From Micractinium sp. NFX-FRZ (taxonomy: Eukaryota; Chlorophyta; Trebouxiophyceae; Chlorellales; Chlorellaceae): a stretch of DNA of 64,000 nt. Positions 42,481 to 53,656 of the stretch are shown here, piece by piece. Both the position numbers and the translations under genes were made by a program. Each line of letters starts with the position of its first letter. The first letter of the stretch is position 1. Under the pieces are notes generated by a model. That model was given only the letters and a program-made list of their open reading frames with translations, was not told where the DNA came from and did no database searches. Location of the stretch: contig JAPTJF010000208.1 in assembly GCA_029339195.1 (NCBI GenBank), positions 1-64,000 on the forward strand. Direction: 5' to 3'.

Positions 42481-43197
42481 AGTGGCAAGCTCAGTTTGCT
42501 CCTGCCCCGGCCATGAGCTACCGGCTGCCCACATTGCACACGATGCTGAGGAGCAGGGGCGGTGACCACAGCAGCAGCTGCTGCCAGTGGCCAGGCCCGA
42601 CCCATATGGGCACACCACCCGACTGCTACTGCTGGCGCCAGGTGCCTGAAGTTGAGGAGGCTCACTCCTGGGGACGCTCGGCAGCATTCAGCCAGCTGGC
42701 AGGCAGGGGAGCACCGCCTCACTGCTGGCGCAGGCCCGCGGCAGTGCCGCCCTCTCTTGGAGGCAGCATATGTGCACATGGGGAGAACCGCCACCCCCGC
42801 CAGCCGTCCCGGTAAAGGACCATGTTTCCTCAACCCACGCCCAAGGGCGCACACTTCTACTTCTTCTTGGAGGCATCTGTGACCCTCAAGTTCGTGTGTC
42901 TGATGTAGTCCTGCTGCCCAGCACATTTGTCCTGGTTCCACCTGGTGCTCATCTTTCCAGCTTGAGGAGGTAAAATTTCAAACAAACGAATTCAACAACA
43001 AATTTCGAAACGAAAAGGGAGGATTTGGCGGTTTCCACGGAAGTAATTAGGGTTATAAGGCAGTGCAACAGAGGTAGTAGGGAAGGAGCTTGACGATGAA
43101 AACAATGTGGGAGAGAAACTGAGGGGGTGCTTGTGGAAAAGGGCGTGGAAAGAGTCAAGTCTGAACCCCTTGCCGACGGCTGCCAGGGAGCAGTCAC
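42284..43197. other. Convergent 3' region
   Basis: The first part is the tandem stop-region repeat. From 42960 to 43120 GC drops sharply and the DNA is A-rich on the plus strand (GTTTGAAATTT on minus). No believable gene. Confidence 0.5.
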
Positions 43198-44529
43198 TTA
43201 CATCAGCAGCACCGCCACCTCCAGGGCGGCCCACACCAGGGCGCCCGAGGGCAGCAGCAGCAGCAGCCAGTGGAGGAGGTGGGACACAAGGTGTGGCAGC
43301 CGTCTCAGTGCCAGAGGCCCGGGGATGAAGGACGGGGCTGGCCAGCGGCGGAAATGAGTGAGAGCGGTGGAGCACGTGCTGCTGACATCAGAGGCATACA
43401 AGCCTGCTGGCAGAGCGCTGCGCAAACAGCTGCTGCCGCTGCTGACGACGCCGCATGCACCGCCCTGCTGCGCATGTGCAGTGCAGCATGTGTCGAGCCG
43501 TGCCCGAGCTGCCACCTGATGCCGCCGCAGTTGGGCGGCCTGCTTGCGCCGCGTTTTGGCAATCAAACGGCCCGGCTGCTGCTGACCCGCAGCCTGGTGC
43601 TGCTGCCACCAGTGGGCGTGCTGCGCCAGCGCCGCAAGCACAGCGGTGGGCAGCAGGTAGCCGATTACAACTGTGACCCACACGTGCATCATCCAGCAGC
43701 TATGCTCCGGCTGCAGGAGGGCTTGCTGCTCAGCACCGCCGGGCAGCACCGCCAGCAGCGCAAGCCGTGCGCAGCGTGCAAAGCACGCACAGTTGGCGGC
43801 TTGGTGCGGCAGCGCGGCGTGCAGGCCGGCCAGCTGGCGCATGCGTGCCAGCACCGAGCGCAGCGCCAGCGCCTGGCACCACAGGTGGTGCTCGAGGGGC
43901 AGCGGCAGAAGCAGCGGCAGCGCTGCCAGGAAAATGGCCTGCACACGGCAGGAAGAGAGGGGGAGGGGGGAAGGGGAGGGGAAGGGGTGGGTGGGGGTGG
44001 GGGGGTGGGGGGGTGCACCTGCAGGTGCTCTGCTGGTACAGCTGTCTTGTAAACCTGTGTAAGGCTTCTGTACAGATCTCTGGCACCAGATTCTGCGGGA
44101 GTTGAGCGCACCTTGTACACACACTGATGCCAGACATCCTCCCAGCCGCCCAAGCCTGCATGCATGCCTCCTTACCTCTGTGCTCAGCCAGGCGGCAGGA
44201 GCGGGTGCCAGCTGGAGGAGGTATGCGTGCGTCGGCAGGGCCAGGCATACAGGCGCCCAGGTGGCAACCACCGACGCCCCGCCCACGCGGAGCGCCGCCA
44301 GTAGTAGCGCGGCGCTCGGGTGAGTGCCGAGGCTGACGCTTCTCGCTCGGAAGGCCACCCAGCATGCCAGGGCCAGACCAGCCAGCGTCAAGTGCACGGC
44401 CCGTGCCGCCTGCTGCTGGCTGGGTTGGTGCAGCGCAGGAACCGCCGCACCGCCGCCCTCCCCGGCAAGCATGCCTGCACGGCAGGGCGGGTCGCATCGA
44501 CAGGCCGAGCACAATCCGTCGCACGCCAT
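43198..44529 (-). CDS. Multi-pass membrane protein, paralogue A
   Basis: Exons (minus): 44529..44176, 43938..43198; about 364 aa. I do not recognise the family. Five or six hydrophobic helices are visible (HLTLAGLALACWVAF; AALRVGGASVVATWAPVCLA; AIFLAALPLLLPLPLEHHLW; MMHVWVTVVIGYLLPTAVLA; LHWLLLLLPSGALVWAALEV), with a His/Trp motif HAHWWQQ and an Arg/Gln loop. The 237-bp intron is a multiple of three and has no stop, so one 443-codon ORF reads through; the matching splice in paralogue B supports the intron. A CAG before ATG CTT GCC (residue 20) may be an acceptor, so the true first exon may lie further upstream. The stop ATGTAAGTG is both a TGTAA box and a possible GT donor, and is the same in paralogue B. 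Confidence 0.65.
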   Translation of the reverse strand: MACDGLCSACRCDPPCRAGMLAGEGGGAAVPALHQPSQQQAARAVHLTLAGLALACWVAFRARSVSLGTHPSAALLLAALRVGGASVVATWAPVCLALPTHAYLLQLAPAPAAWLSTEVRRHACRLGRLGGCLASVCVQGALNSRRIWCQRSVQKPYTGLQDSCTSRAPAGAPPHPPTPTHPFPSPSPLPLSSCRVQAIFLAALPLLLPLPLEHHLWCQALALRSVLARMRQLAGLHAALPHQAANCACFARCARLALLAVLPGGAEQQALLQPEHSCWMMHVWVTVVIGYLLPTAVLAALAQHAHWWQQHQAAGQQQPGRLIAKTRRKQAAQLRRHQVAARARLDTCCTAHAQQGGACGVVSSGSSCLRSALPAGLYASDVSSTCSTALTHFRRWPAPSFIPGPLALRRLPHLVSHLLHWLLLLLPSGALVWAALEVAVLLM

Positions 44530-46280
44530 GAGTTTTCAGCACGCCCGTGCCTGAAAGTGTCACCGCGAGCCTCCGGTCACCGGCGCCTGGCCGGTCCGAT
44601 GGCTTCAGGGCACAGCCAGCTCCACGTTTGAAGCTTGTTTCAAAACACGCACTGGACAGGGCTGACCCGCGTGCGGCAAGTGAGAGGGCCTTGTTGAGGT
44701 GGGCCCTCCTCAGGTCTGCATTCACAGGTGGCGGCGAGCTCCATGAAAAGCCCGCTGTGGAAGGGATGGGAACCCACCTGCCGTACAATATCAAGAGCAA
44801 CACAACAGATTGAGTGCATTTTCGTGTCGGGTGCGATCTTTTGGAGGAGGGCGCATGGTCTCTGAGGGGGGCCATGCGATGCGCGGCGGCCTCAGTCGCA
44901 CCGCTTTGCCCAGGCGACCCTCTCCCCCTCGTCTCAAGAGCTCACCAGGAGCGGTGCTGGGCAAACTTGGGACAGCCTGGCCTTGCAGGTTCTATGCACA
45001 CCGACCAACTCCAACTGGCCAACCACAGCACACTAGCACCGCTGCTGCCAGGATGCGACAGGGGTGTGCGCAGCTCCCATGCCGGTGGGTGGCTTTGCCC
45101 GCCACCCTGGCAGGCACAGCTCCCCCCACCTGATGCCCATTTTTGCAGCGGATGCTGCCGACCAACCGAGCCGGGGGCCAGCCTGCAAGGCGCTGCTCGC
45201 CTGGGTCGCCGGAGCGCAGCGGCAGCTGGTCATGTGAGCTGCAGCGCTCCCTCATCACTCCTGGCGATGTGCCGTAACTTTGACTGCTGCTAAAACCATT
45301 GTTGACAGCCACATATGCCAGGGAGCCTACATGGATGGCAAAGCGAACCGCCTGGCAAGCCCTGCCGGCCACATGTGGCAACCAGCCGCTGGCTACGTTC
45401 GTGAGGGGGTGCCCAACTCGGCGGCCAATTTTCAACAGCACGCGCAATAATAGCCGTATGTGTCGTAATATACCTAATAAGTCTGCATTCAGGTCAAGGG
45501 GGAGAGCGCAGCCGCTTTCGGGCATGCTCCCTCGCCATGGCCATGGCGGCGCCATGTCTCCCTCTTAGGTACTTTGAGGACGACTCAGATGCTTCCCAGG
45601 GGGTAATGGAGGATTGTGGCACATCTTGTGATGTGCCAGAAGGGTCTGACGTGGCCGAAAGACGCGACTCGGGTGTGCAACCTTCGTGTAGTAGCCGCCC
45701 TGGCAGGGCAAGGAAACCCCAACCCAATTCAGACATTTACATATTGTTTTGTAGACCTTAGAAACTGGGATACATGCACATACGTGGAGGAAGGCGTGGC
45801 GACGAGCTGGCAGCAAAACGCTTGCTGCCTGCGTTAAAATAAGCTCATCTCCTCAATCTGACACCTGAGCACCGTGTCAGATTCAGGAGGTAGGCTATAA
45901 TTATAGGGTTTTTGCACGTTTTGGGGCTGGCACTGGTTGGACGCCCTCTACAGAGCATGTGCAAGCATCCCAAATTTTCAGGTCTCAAAAATTCGCGAAT
46001 TTGACCTTCCTGGTGACATTTGGCTCAGGTTGGCCACCCACAGCAGTGCATGGTGGCACCCCCCCCCACGAACGTAGCCCGCTGCCAGCACCGCTCATGG
46101 CTGGTGCCGGCGGCGCCGCCTCTTTAGTGGTGCTGGCCCGCTGCGGACCGCCGTTACAGGCAACCGGTGGCTCAACGTCTTTCGCCGGCCTGGCGGCAAC
46201 GTGTGGGTCGACGGTGTGAGAAACCACTGACAAGCGGGAGCAGCAGCGGCAAGCGCAGACAGCGGCTACCTTTTTTAGCC
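44530..46280. other. Lower-GC intergenic region with palindromes
   Basis: About 1.75 kb without a supported gene. Composition changes to clearly lower GC from about 45400 to 46400. It holds a hairpin (45855-45883) and a 12-bp palindrome (45895-45906). Relict mobile DNA is possible but no element ends or protein similarity could be identified. Confidence 0.4.
45855..45906. repeat. Hairpin and 12-bp palindrome
   Basis: AATCTGACAC (45855-45864) pairs with GTGTCAGATT (45874-45883) across a 9-nt loop, with CCTC/GAGG just outside. Twelve bases later the perfect palindrome CTATAATTATAG occupies 45895-45906. Confidence 0.75.
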
Positions 46281-46428
46281 ATGGTGAGGATACGTTTTCC
46301 CGGTCCCAAAGTGTGCACGTGACCCAAGGCCTCGGCTTGTTTGCGAAGCCCTTCTCTCACACGCGGCTCTCTCACACGTGCCCTACATGTGGAAACTAGA
46401 GTAAGAAACATCGCCTGATGCGCCGCAG

Positions 46429-48387
46429 GACCGTGCACGGCACCCTCGCCAGCGCTGGCAGGCGGCACCCGCCGCTGCACCTGCAGGCCCCCCCGCCTTC
46501 CCTGCCAGCACCCTCCTCCTGGGCTTGCCCGGGGACACTTTGGCGCTCATCGCCTCGCTGCTGCCGCTGGGCGACCGGGTCAGCCTGGCAGCTGCCTGCA
46601 AGGCGCTGCTTGCCAGCTCAACGGAGCACAGCGGCGGCTGGTGGGGCAGCATAGCGCCGCCCCGCTTCCTCTTGCCGGAGCAGCTGGCAGCGCTGAGCGC
46701 CTGGCTGGTGGCGCGCCGCCCGGCAGTGCGGCAGCTGAAGGCGGTCGCTGGGAAGCTGGAGGGTGGGCTGTGCACCGGCATCACGCTGCCCTCGCCCCCA
46801 CGTGAGCGCTGGCCATGCCCTGCCTGTGGAGTTGCTGCAATCCCGCCTGGCTTGTCACCATCCCGACCCCTGGGGTGGGGCAGCTGGTCCCCATGCCCTG
46901 CCTGCCACCGCTGGTGCAAGGCTGCTTGCCTGTCCCCGCTGCTGCCCCCTGGTGGCACCAGCAACGCTAGTGGTATGCATCTCTCTGCAACCCTTGCCCT
47001 GCCCAGCGCTGCCTTGCCCACACACCCCCTGCCTCTGCTCCCTGCCTTTGTCCTCCCTGCCTTTGTCCTCCGCCCCGCCCCGCAACCCTGCCCTACCACC
47101 CTGCCTCACCCTCTGCCCTGCCCTGCAGTTCCCTCCCTGGAAAGCCTCTTGCTTAGTGAGCAGGCGCTTGATGGCGCCATGCTGGCAGCACTCGCGGCAC
47201 ACACGGGGCTCACACGGCTCGTGCTGGCAGGCTGCCGCCTCGCCCCGCTGCCGCTCTCGCTGGCCGCCCTCCCCCGCCTGGCGCACCTCGACCTGACGTG
47301 CATCGGCCAGCTGCAGGGCACCGAGGTGCTGGGCTCCCTAGCCACCAGCCAGCTGACCCACCTGTCGCTGCGCACGCGGCGCCTGCAGCACTCCGCTGCG
47401 GTCTTTCGCGCCTATGCCGCGGTGCCGGCGCTGCCAGCGGGCGCCGCAGTACACGTGCGCCAGCTCAACCTGTGGTACAACGCGCGGCTGTCGGCCACGG
47501 GGCCCGGCGTGGACCCCGGCTGGTCCCGCCTGGCCGGCTTCACCGCCGTGTCGGAGCTCTCTCTGGGCGGCATCCGCCTGCCCGCCCAGCTGAGCCTGCT
47601 CGCCTCCCTGCAGGCGCTCACCTTGAGCACCCACACAGTGCTGGGTGACGCCGACTCCCTGTCAGCGCTCGCCCCGCTGGCGCGCCTCACCCGGCTGGAC
47701 CTCTCCCGCTGCCACATGGTTGCCGTTCCGCCTGCCCTCTCCGCCCTCACCACGCTGCGCGACCTCAGCGCACAGTTCAGCGACACGGCCGGCCTGCCCC
47801 ATGTCTGCTCCCTGCGCCGCCTCACCCGCCTCGACCTCAGCGTGAGGCACCAGGGCCCCACGCAGCTGCCGCAAGAAGTGTCCGGCCTGTCGGAGCTGCA
47901 CACGCTCAAGCTGCATGCCCGCGTGGCACGGCAGAGCTGGCGCCACCTGGCGGCCCTCCCAATTGTCCACCTCACCGCCTCGGATTGCGGCATCAGGGAG
48001 CTGCCCCCCGGCTTCACCCTGCTCACCCGCCTGCAGACCCTCGACCTGTCGGGCAACGGGCACGCGGAGGGCGGGCTGCAAGGGCTGGAGCGCCTGGCGC
48101 ACCTGCCAGGCACGCTGCACGCGCTGAGCATGCGCGGCTGCAACCTGGCTGCAGTGCCACCAGCGCTGCGCAGCCTGGCTGGCTTGCGGTACCTCGATCT
48201 GCGGGACAATGAGGAGTTGCGGGAGGGTTTCGGCCTCCTGACCGCGCTGCCGCAGCTCGAAACCCTGAAGCTTCCCCCGAGCTGCGGCCTCCTCGGCATT
48301 CGCAAGCTGGACAGGCTGGTGGCCCGCAGTGCCAGCTGTCCCGCTCCTCCCAACTTTGACACCACCTCGTATCAGCGCTGGTTTTAG
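46429..48387 (+). CDS. F-box and leucine-rich-repeat protein
   Basis: Exons: 46429..46801, 47129..48387; about 543 aa, 5' end uncertain. The F-box is LGLPGDTLALIASLLPLGDR with VSLAAACKALL. At least ten LRRs follow (LTRLVLAGCRLAPLP; LTHLSLRTRRL; LTRLDLSRCHMVAVPPAL; LQTLDLSGN; LRYLDLRDNEEL), partly of the plant/ROCO 'xxLPxxL' type. F-box proteins select targets for SCF ubiquitin ligases. No in-frame ATG precedes the F-box before a stop at 46402. One solution is a first exon ending in ATG|GTGAGG (46281-46283) joined in phase 0 to the acceptor CGCCGCAG at 46428, leaving only the start codon in exon 1; this is a guess. The 327-bp intron is open in frame, so retention would add 109 residues. Confidence 0.75.
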   Translation, partial: DRARHPRQRWQAAPAAAPAGPPAFPASTLLLGLPGDTLALIASLLPLGDRVSLAAACKALLASSTEHSGGWWGSIAPPRFLLPEQLAALSAWLVARRPAVRQLKAVAGKLEGGLCTGITLPSPPRERWPCPACGVAAIPPGLSPSRPLGWGSWSPCPACHRWCKAACLSPLLPPGGTSNASGMHLSATLALPSAALPTHPLPLLPAFVLPAFVLRPAPQPCPTTLPHPLPCPAVPSLESLLLSEQALDGAMLAALAAHTGLTRLVLAGCRLAPLPLSLAALPRLAHLDLTCIGQLQGTEVLGSLATSQLTHLSLRTRRLQHSAAVFRAYAAVPALPAGAAVHVRQLNLWYNARLSATGPGVDPGWSRLAGFTAVSELSLGGIRLPAQLSLLASLQALTLSTHTVLGDADSLSALAPLARLTRLDLSRCHMVAVPPALSALTTLRDLSAQFSDTAGLPHVCSLRRLTRLDLSVRHQGPTQLPQEVSGLSELHTLKLHARVARQSWRHLAALPIVHLTASDCGIRELPPGFTLLTRLQTLDLSGNGHAEGGLQGLERLAHLPGTLHALSMRGCNLAAVPPALRSLAGLRYLDLRDNEELREGFGLLTALPQLETLKLPPSCGLLGIRKLDRLVARSASCPAPPNFDTTSYQRWF

Positions 48388-49976
48388 GCACACTTTCTCT
48401 TGCGCCCTCTGCCGCCAATTTGCACTGTTGACCCTGCCATCGTGCTCCCTGCACCCTGCCCTTCCGTGGCCGCCTCACATTTCCGCTGTTGTTCTCAGGT
48501 GTCTGCCCATGCTGCCCTGTCTCTCCTGCCTTGCTCACTCGTGTGCTCCTGTTGACCGCGCACCTGCTGACCTGCATGTTGCTCACTGTCAAAATTTACA
48601 CACGGAAGCAGCTGTGCAGAAGATGTGTGGGAGCACGCAGGATATATGGGAGCACACAACCTCCCTCAACGGCGGGTCATTGACAGTGGCACGCTCTGGG
48701 CTGGTGGGCTGGTTTCTGCATGCTGCATGGGGACCGGATGTTTGGGCAGGGTGAGATGTGCACAGCTAGGCTCGTGGCCTGTAGGGCATTGCGCACCTAA
48801 AATGAGAACTAGCGCCAGTCAGGGAAGCAGCGCCAGGGGGTGCATGCCCTGGGCAGCAGCCTGCCAGGCGCGCATATTTGTCAAGCCACCGCAACCTGTG
48901 CAGCGGGAGCACAATGCGCAACCAACTGCCGCGGTGATGGGCTGGCCGTATCTGTGGAACAGTGGACTTTGTATGCTGCCGCTCCTAGATGCAGCACTCC
49001 GTCTTTGCCGGCAGTCCCCGCTTCCTGCTCCGGAGCAAACCCCGTGCAAGACCAGCAGCCGTGGTGGGGGCCGAGGCTGCGGCCGCCTAAGCAGTTGCCT
49101 GCTTGATGGAGCCAAGGATGTATCCTTACGCAGGTGACCCTGGCTGGACTGCAGCTGGCAGTGGCTGCGGCAGCACCCACTTGCCTTGGCAGCCGGCGGG
49201 GGTTGCCGCCGACCGCCACGACCTGTGCGTGTGCAGCTTCAGCCACAGCAGCCCGCAGCCTGGCCAGCGCCTCGGCATCCACCCTCCAAGTTGCCACCTA
49301 GCAGCGTCATGCTCAGCTCCACCTGCGCAGTGGGACAGAAGAGCTGGGTGCACCAGCTGGGTGCTGGGCATGGCACCCGTGCAGGGAGGCGAGCAGGCAC
49401 TGGCAGGTGCACCACAACACTGCGGCTGCACCAGGTAGCCCTTTTGGCGCGGTGTTGACCAGGATTACCACGGCGTGGAACAGTCATTCCGTGGGAGCAG
49501 GGCCAGAGCGCAGCGGCGGCGGAGCACGCGGCAGCAGCAAGGGTGCCAAATGACGGGCGGCAGCGGCAGGCACGGCAGCTGTCTGGGTGGCGCCAGCCGG
49601 CTGCTCGCCAGATGCCTTTGCCGTCACCGGCTTAGCTGCAACGTTAGATATGCAGACCATGGCGACGCAGCGAGAAACCGGCGCAAATTCTTCCGGCGGC
49701 GGAAAGACTGGAGGTCGCAGGGAATGGCAGCGTGTGCTATTATTATTGAGCCGTGAAATCTGGAGGCAAGGGGCGCGGCTCCCCGCCCATTGCATTGCAC
49801 CGCCACGTCAGCCCTCGACAAGAATTCTAGATTCTTGATGGCTACTCTTTGTAGGTGCCCTCTGTCGCATACTGCCCCGTCTGGCGCCAGATTAGGCCCA
49901 CAGGACGGCAAGCCTCCGGCTGGGCAGCGGGCCGGCGGGCATAACTCACGCTGTTTGAGAGCGGCAAGCTCACAGG
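48388..49976. other. Intergenic region with a decayed coding fragment
   Basis: There are 1.6 kb between the F-box-LRR gene and the GT31 gene. Apart from the fragment at 49185-49322 (-) nothing is clearly coding. A short repeat GGGAGCAC(A/G)CA occurs twice near 48628-48656. Confidence 0.45.
49185..49322 (-). pseudogene. Broken exon of a 'VSMTL'-type algal extracellular domain
   Basis: After an acceptor (CTGCGCAG) the minus strand reads VELSMTLLGGNLE. One base too many in a GGG run (49282-49284) then shifts the frame, after which it continues VDAEALARLRAAVAEAAHAQ with VVAVGGNPRRLP. It ends at a GC-type donor (CCAAG|GCAAGT). The pattern (SMTL-G, then an Ala-rich helix ending in 'V.V..V') recalls a repeat common in volvocine and Chlorella secreted proteins. 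No neighbouring exons could be joined. A real gene with a sequencing error is the alternative. Confidence 0.35.
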
Positions 49977-52855
49977 ATGTTTGGGTTCGATGGGAAGAAG
50001 CAGGTGATGCCTCATGGGGCCGCGCCGCCAAGGCGCCAGGCCAGCGACGCAAGCCGTCTGCCGCCGCCTGTCGCCGCCACCGCGCCGCCCGCCCGTCTCC
50101 CTGCCCCATTGTCCCATCCCTCATCCCATCCACCCGCCCATTGTGCAGGCCAAGTGCTCCCAAGACGATGAGAATTTTGAGATGATCAAGGCGTGCTACA
50201 GCCCCGCAGGGAGCCCCGTAGCAAACCAGGTGAGTTGAGCACCCACGTCCCCCTTCTGCTGCAGCGGCACTCAGCTGGCTGCCGCCAGCACGTGGCTTTG
50301 CGGCTGCGTGACTTTGGCTGGAGATTTGTGGGTGCACAGCCGGAATGCTACTGCTGCCAAGGATTAGTCATGCTGCAGCAGCCTCCTCAACGCCCCAAAC
50401 CGCCGACACTGCGTGCAGGTCGGCGCCGGCAAGCGCCATGGCGGTGGCGTGCTCAGGCTGGGCGGGTCCTGGTTCCGGCCTTTCCTGGGCTTCCTGGCGC
50501 TCTGCACGGCGCTCACGCTTGCCATGGCAGTGACGTGGACAGCCGGAACTGGGGGGGGCAGGGGCTGCGGTGGCCCCTGCAGCGCCCAAGCAGGTGGACA
50601 GGCGGGCGCGAAAGAGCTGCAAGCCGTGGCAGAAGGCCAGTGGGGTTGGGCAGGGCTGCGCTCTACGCGCGTGGGGCTCGCAGTTGCAGAAGCGGTTGCG
50701 GCATGTCACGTTGCTTACAAAAACAGCCGGCTGGGATGCCTGACACTCTGCACCCATCTGCCTGCAGAGCGCCGATGCCTGCTGCTCTGTGCCTGCACAC
50801 TCATGTACTGCCAGCTCATTCTGTGCTTCTGCTGCAGGGCAGGACGGCACTGCCAGCCAGGCAGGCCCCTTCCTCTTCATCGGAATATTGTCGGGTGCCG
50901 GCTTCAGGGAGCGCAGGGACGCAGTGCGGGTGGCGTGGTCCGATGCGGCGCAGCGACCTCCAGAGGTGGGTGCTGCTGCGGGCGGGGTCCGCTGTCTCAA
51001 CAGGGCACAGCACAGCACAGCACAGCGCAGCTCAGTGCAAGCGATTGTGTGCCCTTCCGCGCCCTGCCCTGCAGCTGCCTCCATGGCAGCCTCGCCTTGC
51101 ACTCCTCCACCTTGTTCTGAAATCCACAACCTGCAGGTGGCCTGCAAGTTTATACTGTCAGAGGCGGAGCGCAGCCCAGAGAGCGAGGCTGAGCAGCAGC
51201 GGCATGGGGACTTGCTGTTTGCACCGCTGGAGGCGGGCGTGAGCCCAGAAGAGGCTTCCAGCTACCGCAGCATCCTGCACAAGACCTTCCACGTGAGGCA
51301 GGCTGGTGGATAGTGTGAGGAAGCCTTGACAAGTGGGCAGGGGTGTAAAACCGTGTCCTGGACATGGCACTGGCCCGCTGCCGCCAGAGCTCGTTGTGCG
51401 GCCATGCAACACAGGAGGGCGGGGGCAGATGTGGGGCTCCCTGGCCGACCCAGGGCTGGCCTGCCTGATGGCTGCGTGCTGCTCCTGCTGCTGCTGTGCT
51501 GCCTGCAGGTGCTGGAGCACGCGGCGCGGCAGCACCCCGACGTGCGTTTCGTGCTGAAGACTGACGACGACGCGTGGGTCAACGTGCCTGCTCTGCTGCG
51601 CACGCTGCGCACGCTGTGCCGCACCCCCGACTGCTCCCGGGAGGCGCTGTACATGGGTTACATGCTCAAGGGCGCGCCTGTGGTGACGACAAAGGGCCAC
51701 AAGTGGGCGAACGAGGCGTTTGCTAATCACACAGGTGTGTGGCACCTGTGTTGCTGCACCCAGCAAGCCGCTGGGGCCTGCAGCCCATTCGGGGCGTGCT
51801 GCCTTCGCAGGCTGGCAAATGCTGGCGCAGCCCAGGCCGCACCCCTTCCAAGCCCTAAGTTATGCCTGCCCCCCACCACTATAGCTGCTGCCTGCTTGCT
51901 CCCTGCCAGCCCTGCCCTGCCCTGCGCTGCCCCACCTTGCCTCACGAAGCACCATGATCGTGGTCATGCCCGCCCGCTCCTGCACCCGCTGCTTTATGCA
52001 GGCCTGGCACGCTACCCACGCTACGCCTCGGGTGGCGGGTACGTGCTGTCTGGCGACCTGGTGCGCAGCCTGGTGCAGACGCACAGGCAGCACGTGCCTC
52101 TCAAGTTCACGTCGGCTGAGGACGTCAGCGTGGGCATGTGGCTGATGCAGGTGTGCGGGATGGAGCACGGGCGTGGGGGCGAGGGGCTGTGCTGCAAAAT
52201 GGACGGTTGTTGAGGAATGCGTAAGGCAATTGTACCCAGTGGGGAAGGCACGAAGGCCATGCGCACTTATGGCGCAGCGTGAGTGGCGTCCCCGCCATGC
52301 AGTCAAAATAGGGTCAAACTGATGACGGTTTGCTGCTGCCGGGGGATGCAACTAGCTTGCTCTCTTGCCACCTGGCTCCACCGGGTGCAGCGACTTGCAC
52401 TCCCAACCAGCTCTGCCCCCCTTGCACTGCTGCAGTACGACCTGCGGCAGGTGCACTCCGACCGCTTTCACACGGTCGCCAGGCCCTGCTGCTTCTTGGA
52501 CGTGCGGCGGGGGGGCGCGGGCAAGGAGGGCAGTGCAGGCAGCACAGGCGGAGCACAGCAGGCGGGCAGCCTGCAGGGGGCGGGGACGGCTGGCCGAGCA
52601 CAGCAGGCGGGCAGGGCTCAGAAGGCGGGCAGGGCACCTGCTGCGGGCTCGCGTGCGCTGCTGCAGGCGCAGCAGCCACAGATACAGCAGCCACAGGTGC
52701 AGCAGCCTTCAGTGGGTTCGCCCCTGCGCATGATGCCAACATTTGAGAGCCAGCTGTGCGGGCCGACGCCCTTCCTGGTCCTGCACAAGCTCGAGCCTGA
52801 GCGCCTGCGCATTGTGGCTGACCGGGCACACGCATGCCGCACCATGGATGAGTGA
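49977..52855 (+). CDS. GT31-family glycosyltransferase (beta-1,3-galactosyltransferase-like)
   Basis: Exons: 49977..50003, 50149..50229, 50419..50593, 50838..50965, 51137..51292, 51509..51734, 52002..52150, 52436..52855; 453 aa. The exon 3 donor is uncertain; 50648 is also phase-compatible. It is a type II Golgi-like protein: about 45 residues, then a membrane helix (FRPFLGFLALCTALTLAMAV). GT31 motifs are FLFIGILSGAGFRERRDAVR; LEHAARQHPDVRFVLKTDDD (DxD metal site) with WVNV; YPRYASGGGYVLSGDLVRSL; and TSAEDVSVGMWL. The family moves galactose or GlcNAc onto glycans in the Golgi. The last exon contains an in-frame repetitive insert of about 70 residues (AQQAGRAQKAGRAP, QPQIQQPQVQQP), then a short conserved end (CGPTPFLVLHKL). 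Acceptor and exact sugar are unknown. Confidence 0.87.
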
Positions 52856-53656
52856 GCATGCCATTCCATCAGCACACATCTATTCGTGATTCTCATTTCT
52901 TTTTATATCCGAGTGAGGCTGCTGTGTGGCTGAGCAGGCATGCGCCTGCCGCGCAGCAAGAGGAAGCAATTCCTGCATCGCTTCAGTATTTTCTTTATTG
53001 TACAACAGGCCTCCCTATCTCACTGTATCTGTTTGAGAACAACACCGTCTGAACTCACAATTTTGCTCAACTTGCCACTGGTGGCTCCATGCCAAGGAGA
53101 TGCCGGGGGTCAGCGCTAAGTTGGCGACAGGTGGGCGGCGCCAACGTGGCCGGTGCCCCGTACGTAAGCATTTGCCGCCACATGCCACTCTTCTGCTGTA
53201 ACACCCTGCTGCCACCCAACATCTGAACGTGCTACGTAATCCCATGAGGAATGCCAGCTGACGGGCTTGGAATCCCCTCCCCTCCTGCTGTGCCCAGTAC
53301 CGTTGCACTGCATGGCAGTGCCTGCTCGTCTCAGCTCACTGTTGTGCAGCATTCCTCTGTTCACAGGCACCTCGTGACAGCGCTGACAGAATGAAAAGAG
53401 AGTATACAAATACAAACTGAACTATTATTATTAAGTCGATACGGAGAATTATACAAAGCAAGCCACGTCATGTCAAGAGTAAGCTGGTATGGATAGATTG
53501 TAAGTACCGGGCGAGGGAAGCGATTGCTTGTCCAGCTGGGGGACACACGAGTAAGATTGCAACTGTATGGATGAAGCCAGGTCGGAAGGGAGCAGGGAAA
53601 CAACATCACACACGCACGCACACGGGCAAGTCAATCGTTGAAACACGTTGTGGCAC
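52856..53656. other. Convergent 3' region, GT31 and paralogue B
   Basis: Lower GC, no coding signal. TGTAA (+) at 53197-53201 is the likely GT31 poly(A) site. An AT-rich stretch at 53400-53460 lies beyond the paralogue B stop. Confidence 0.5.
53197..53201 (+). promoter_or_regulatory. Candidate TGTAA poly(A) signal of the GT31 gene
   Basis: TGTAA about 340 bp after the stop at 52855. Confidence 0.45.

Noticed and set aside
43198..44529. Single 443-codon uninterrupted gene
   Set aside because: The paralogue has an intron at the same place with unrelated sequence, so the open middle part is most likely an intron.
44992..45555. Minus-strand 187-codon ORF
   Set aside because: No recognisable domain, no splice context and uneven composition.
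46418..46654. ATG at 46418 as start of the F-box-LRR gene
   Set aside because: It is in a different frame from the F-box and LRRs, with no splice that joins them.
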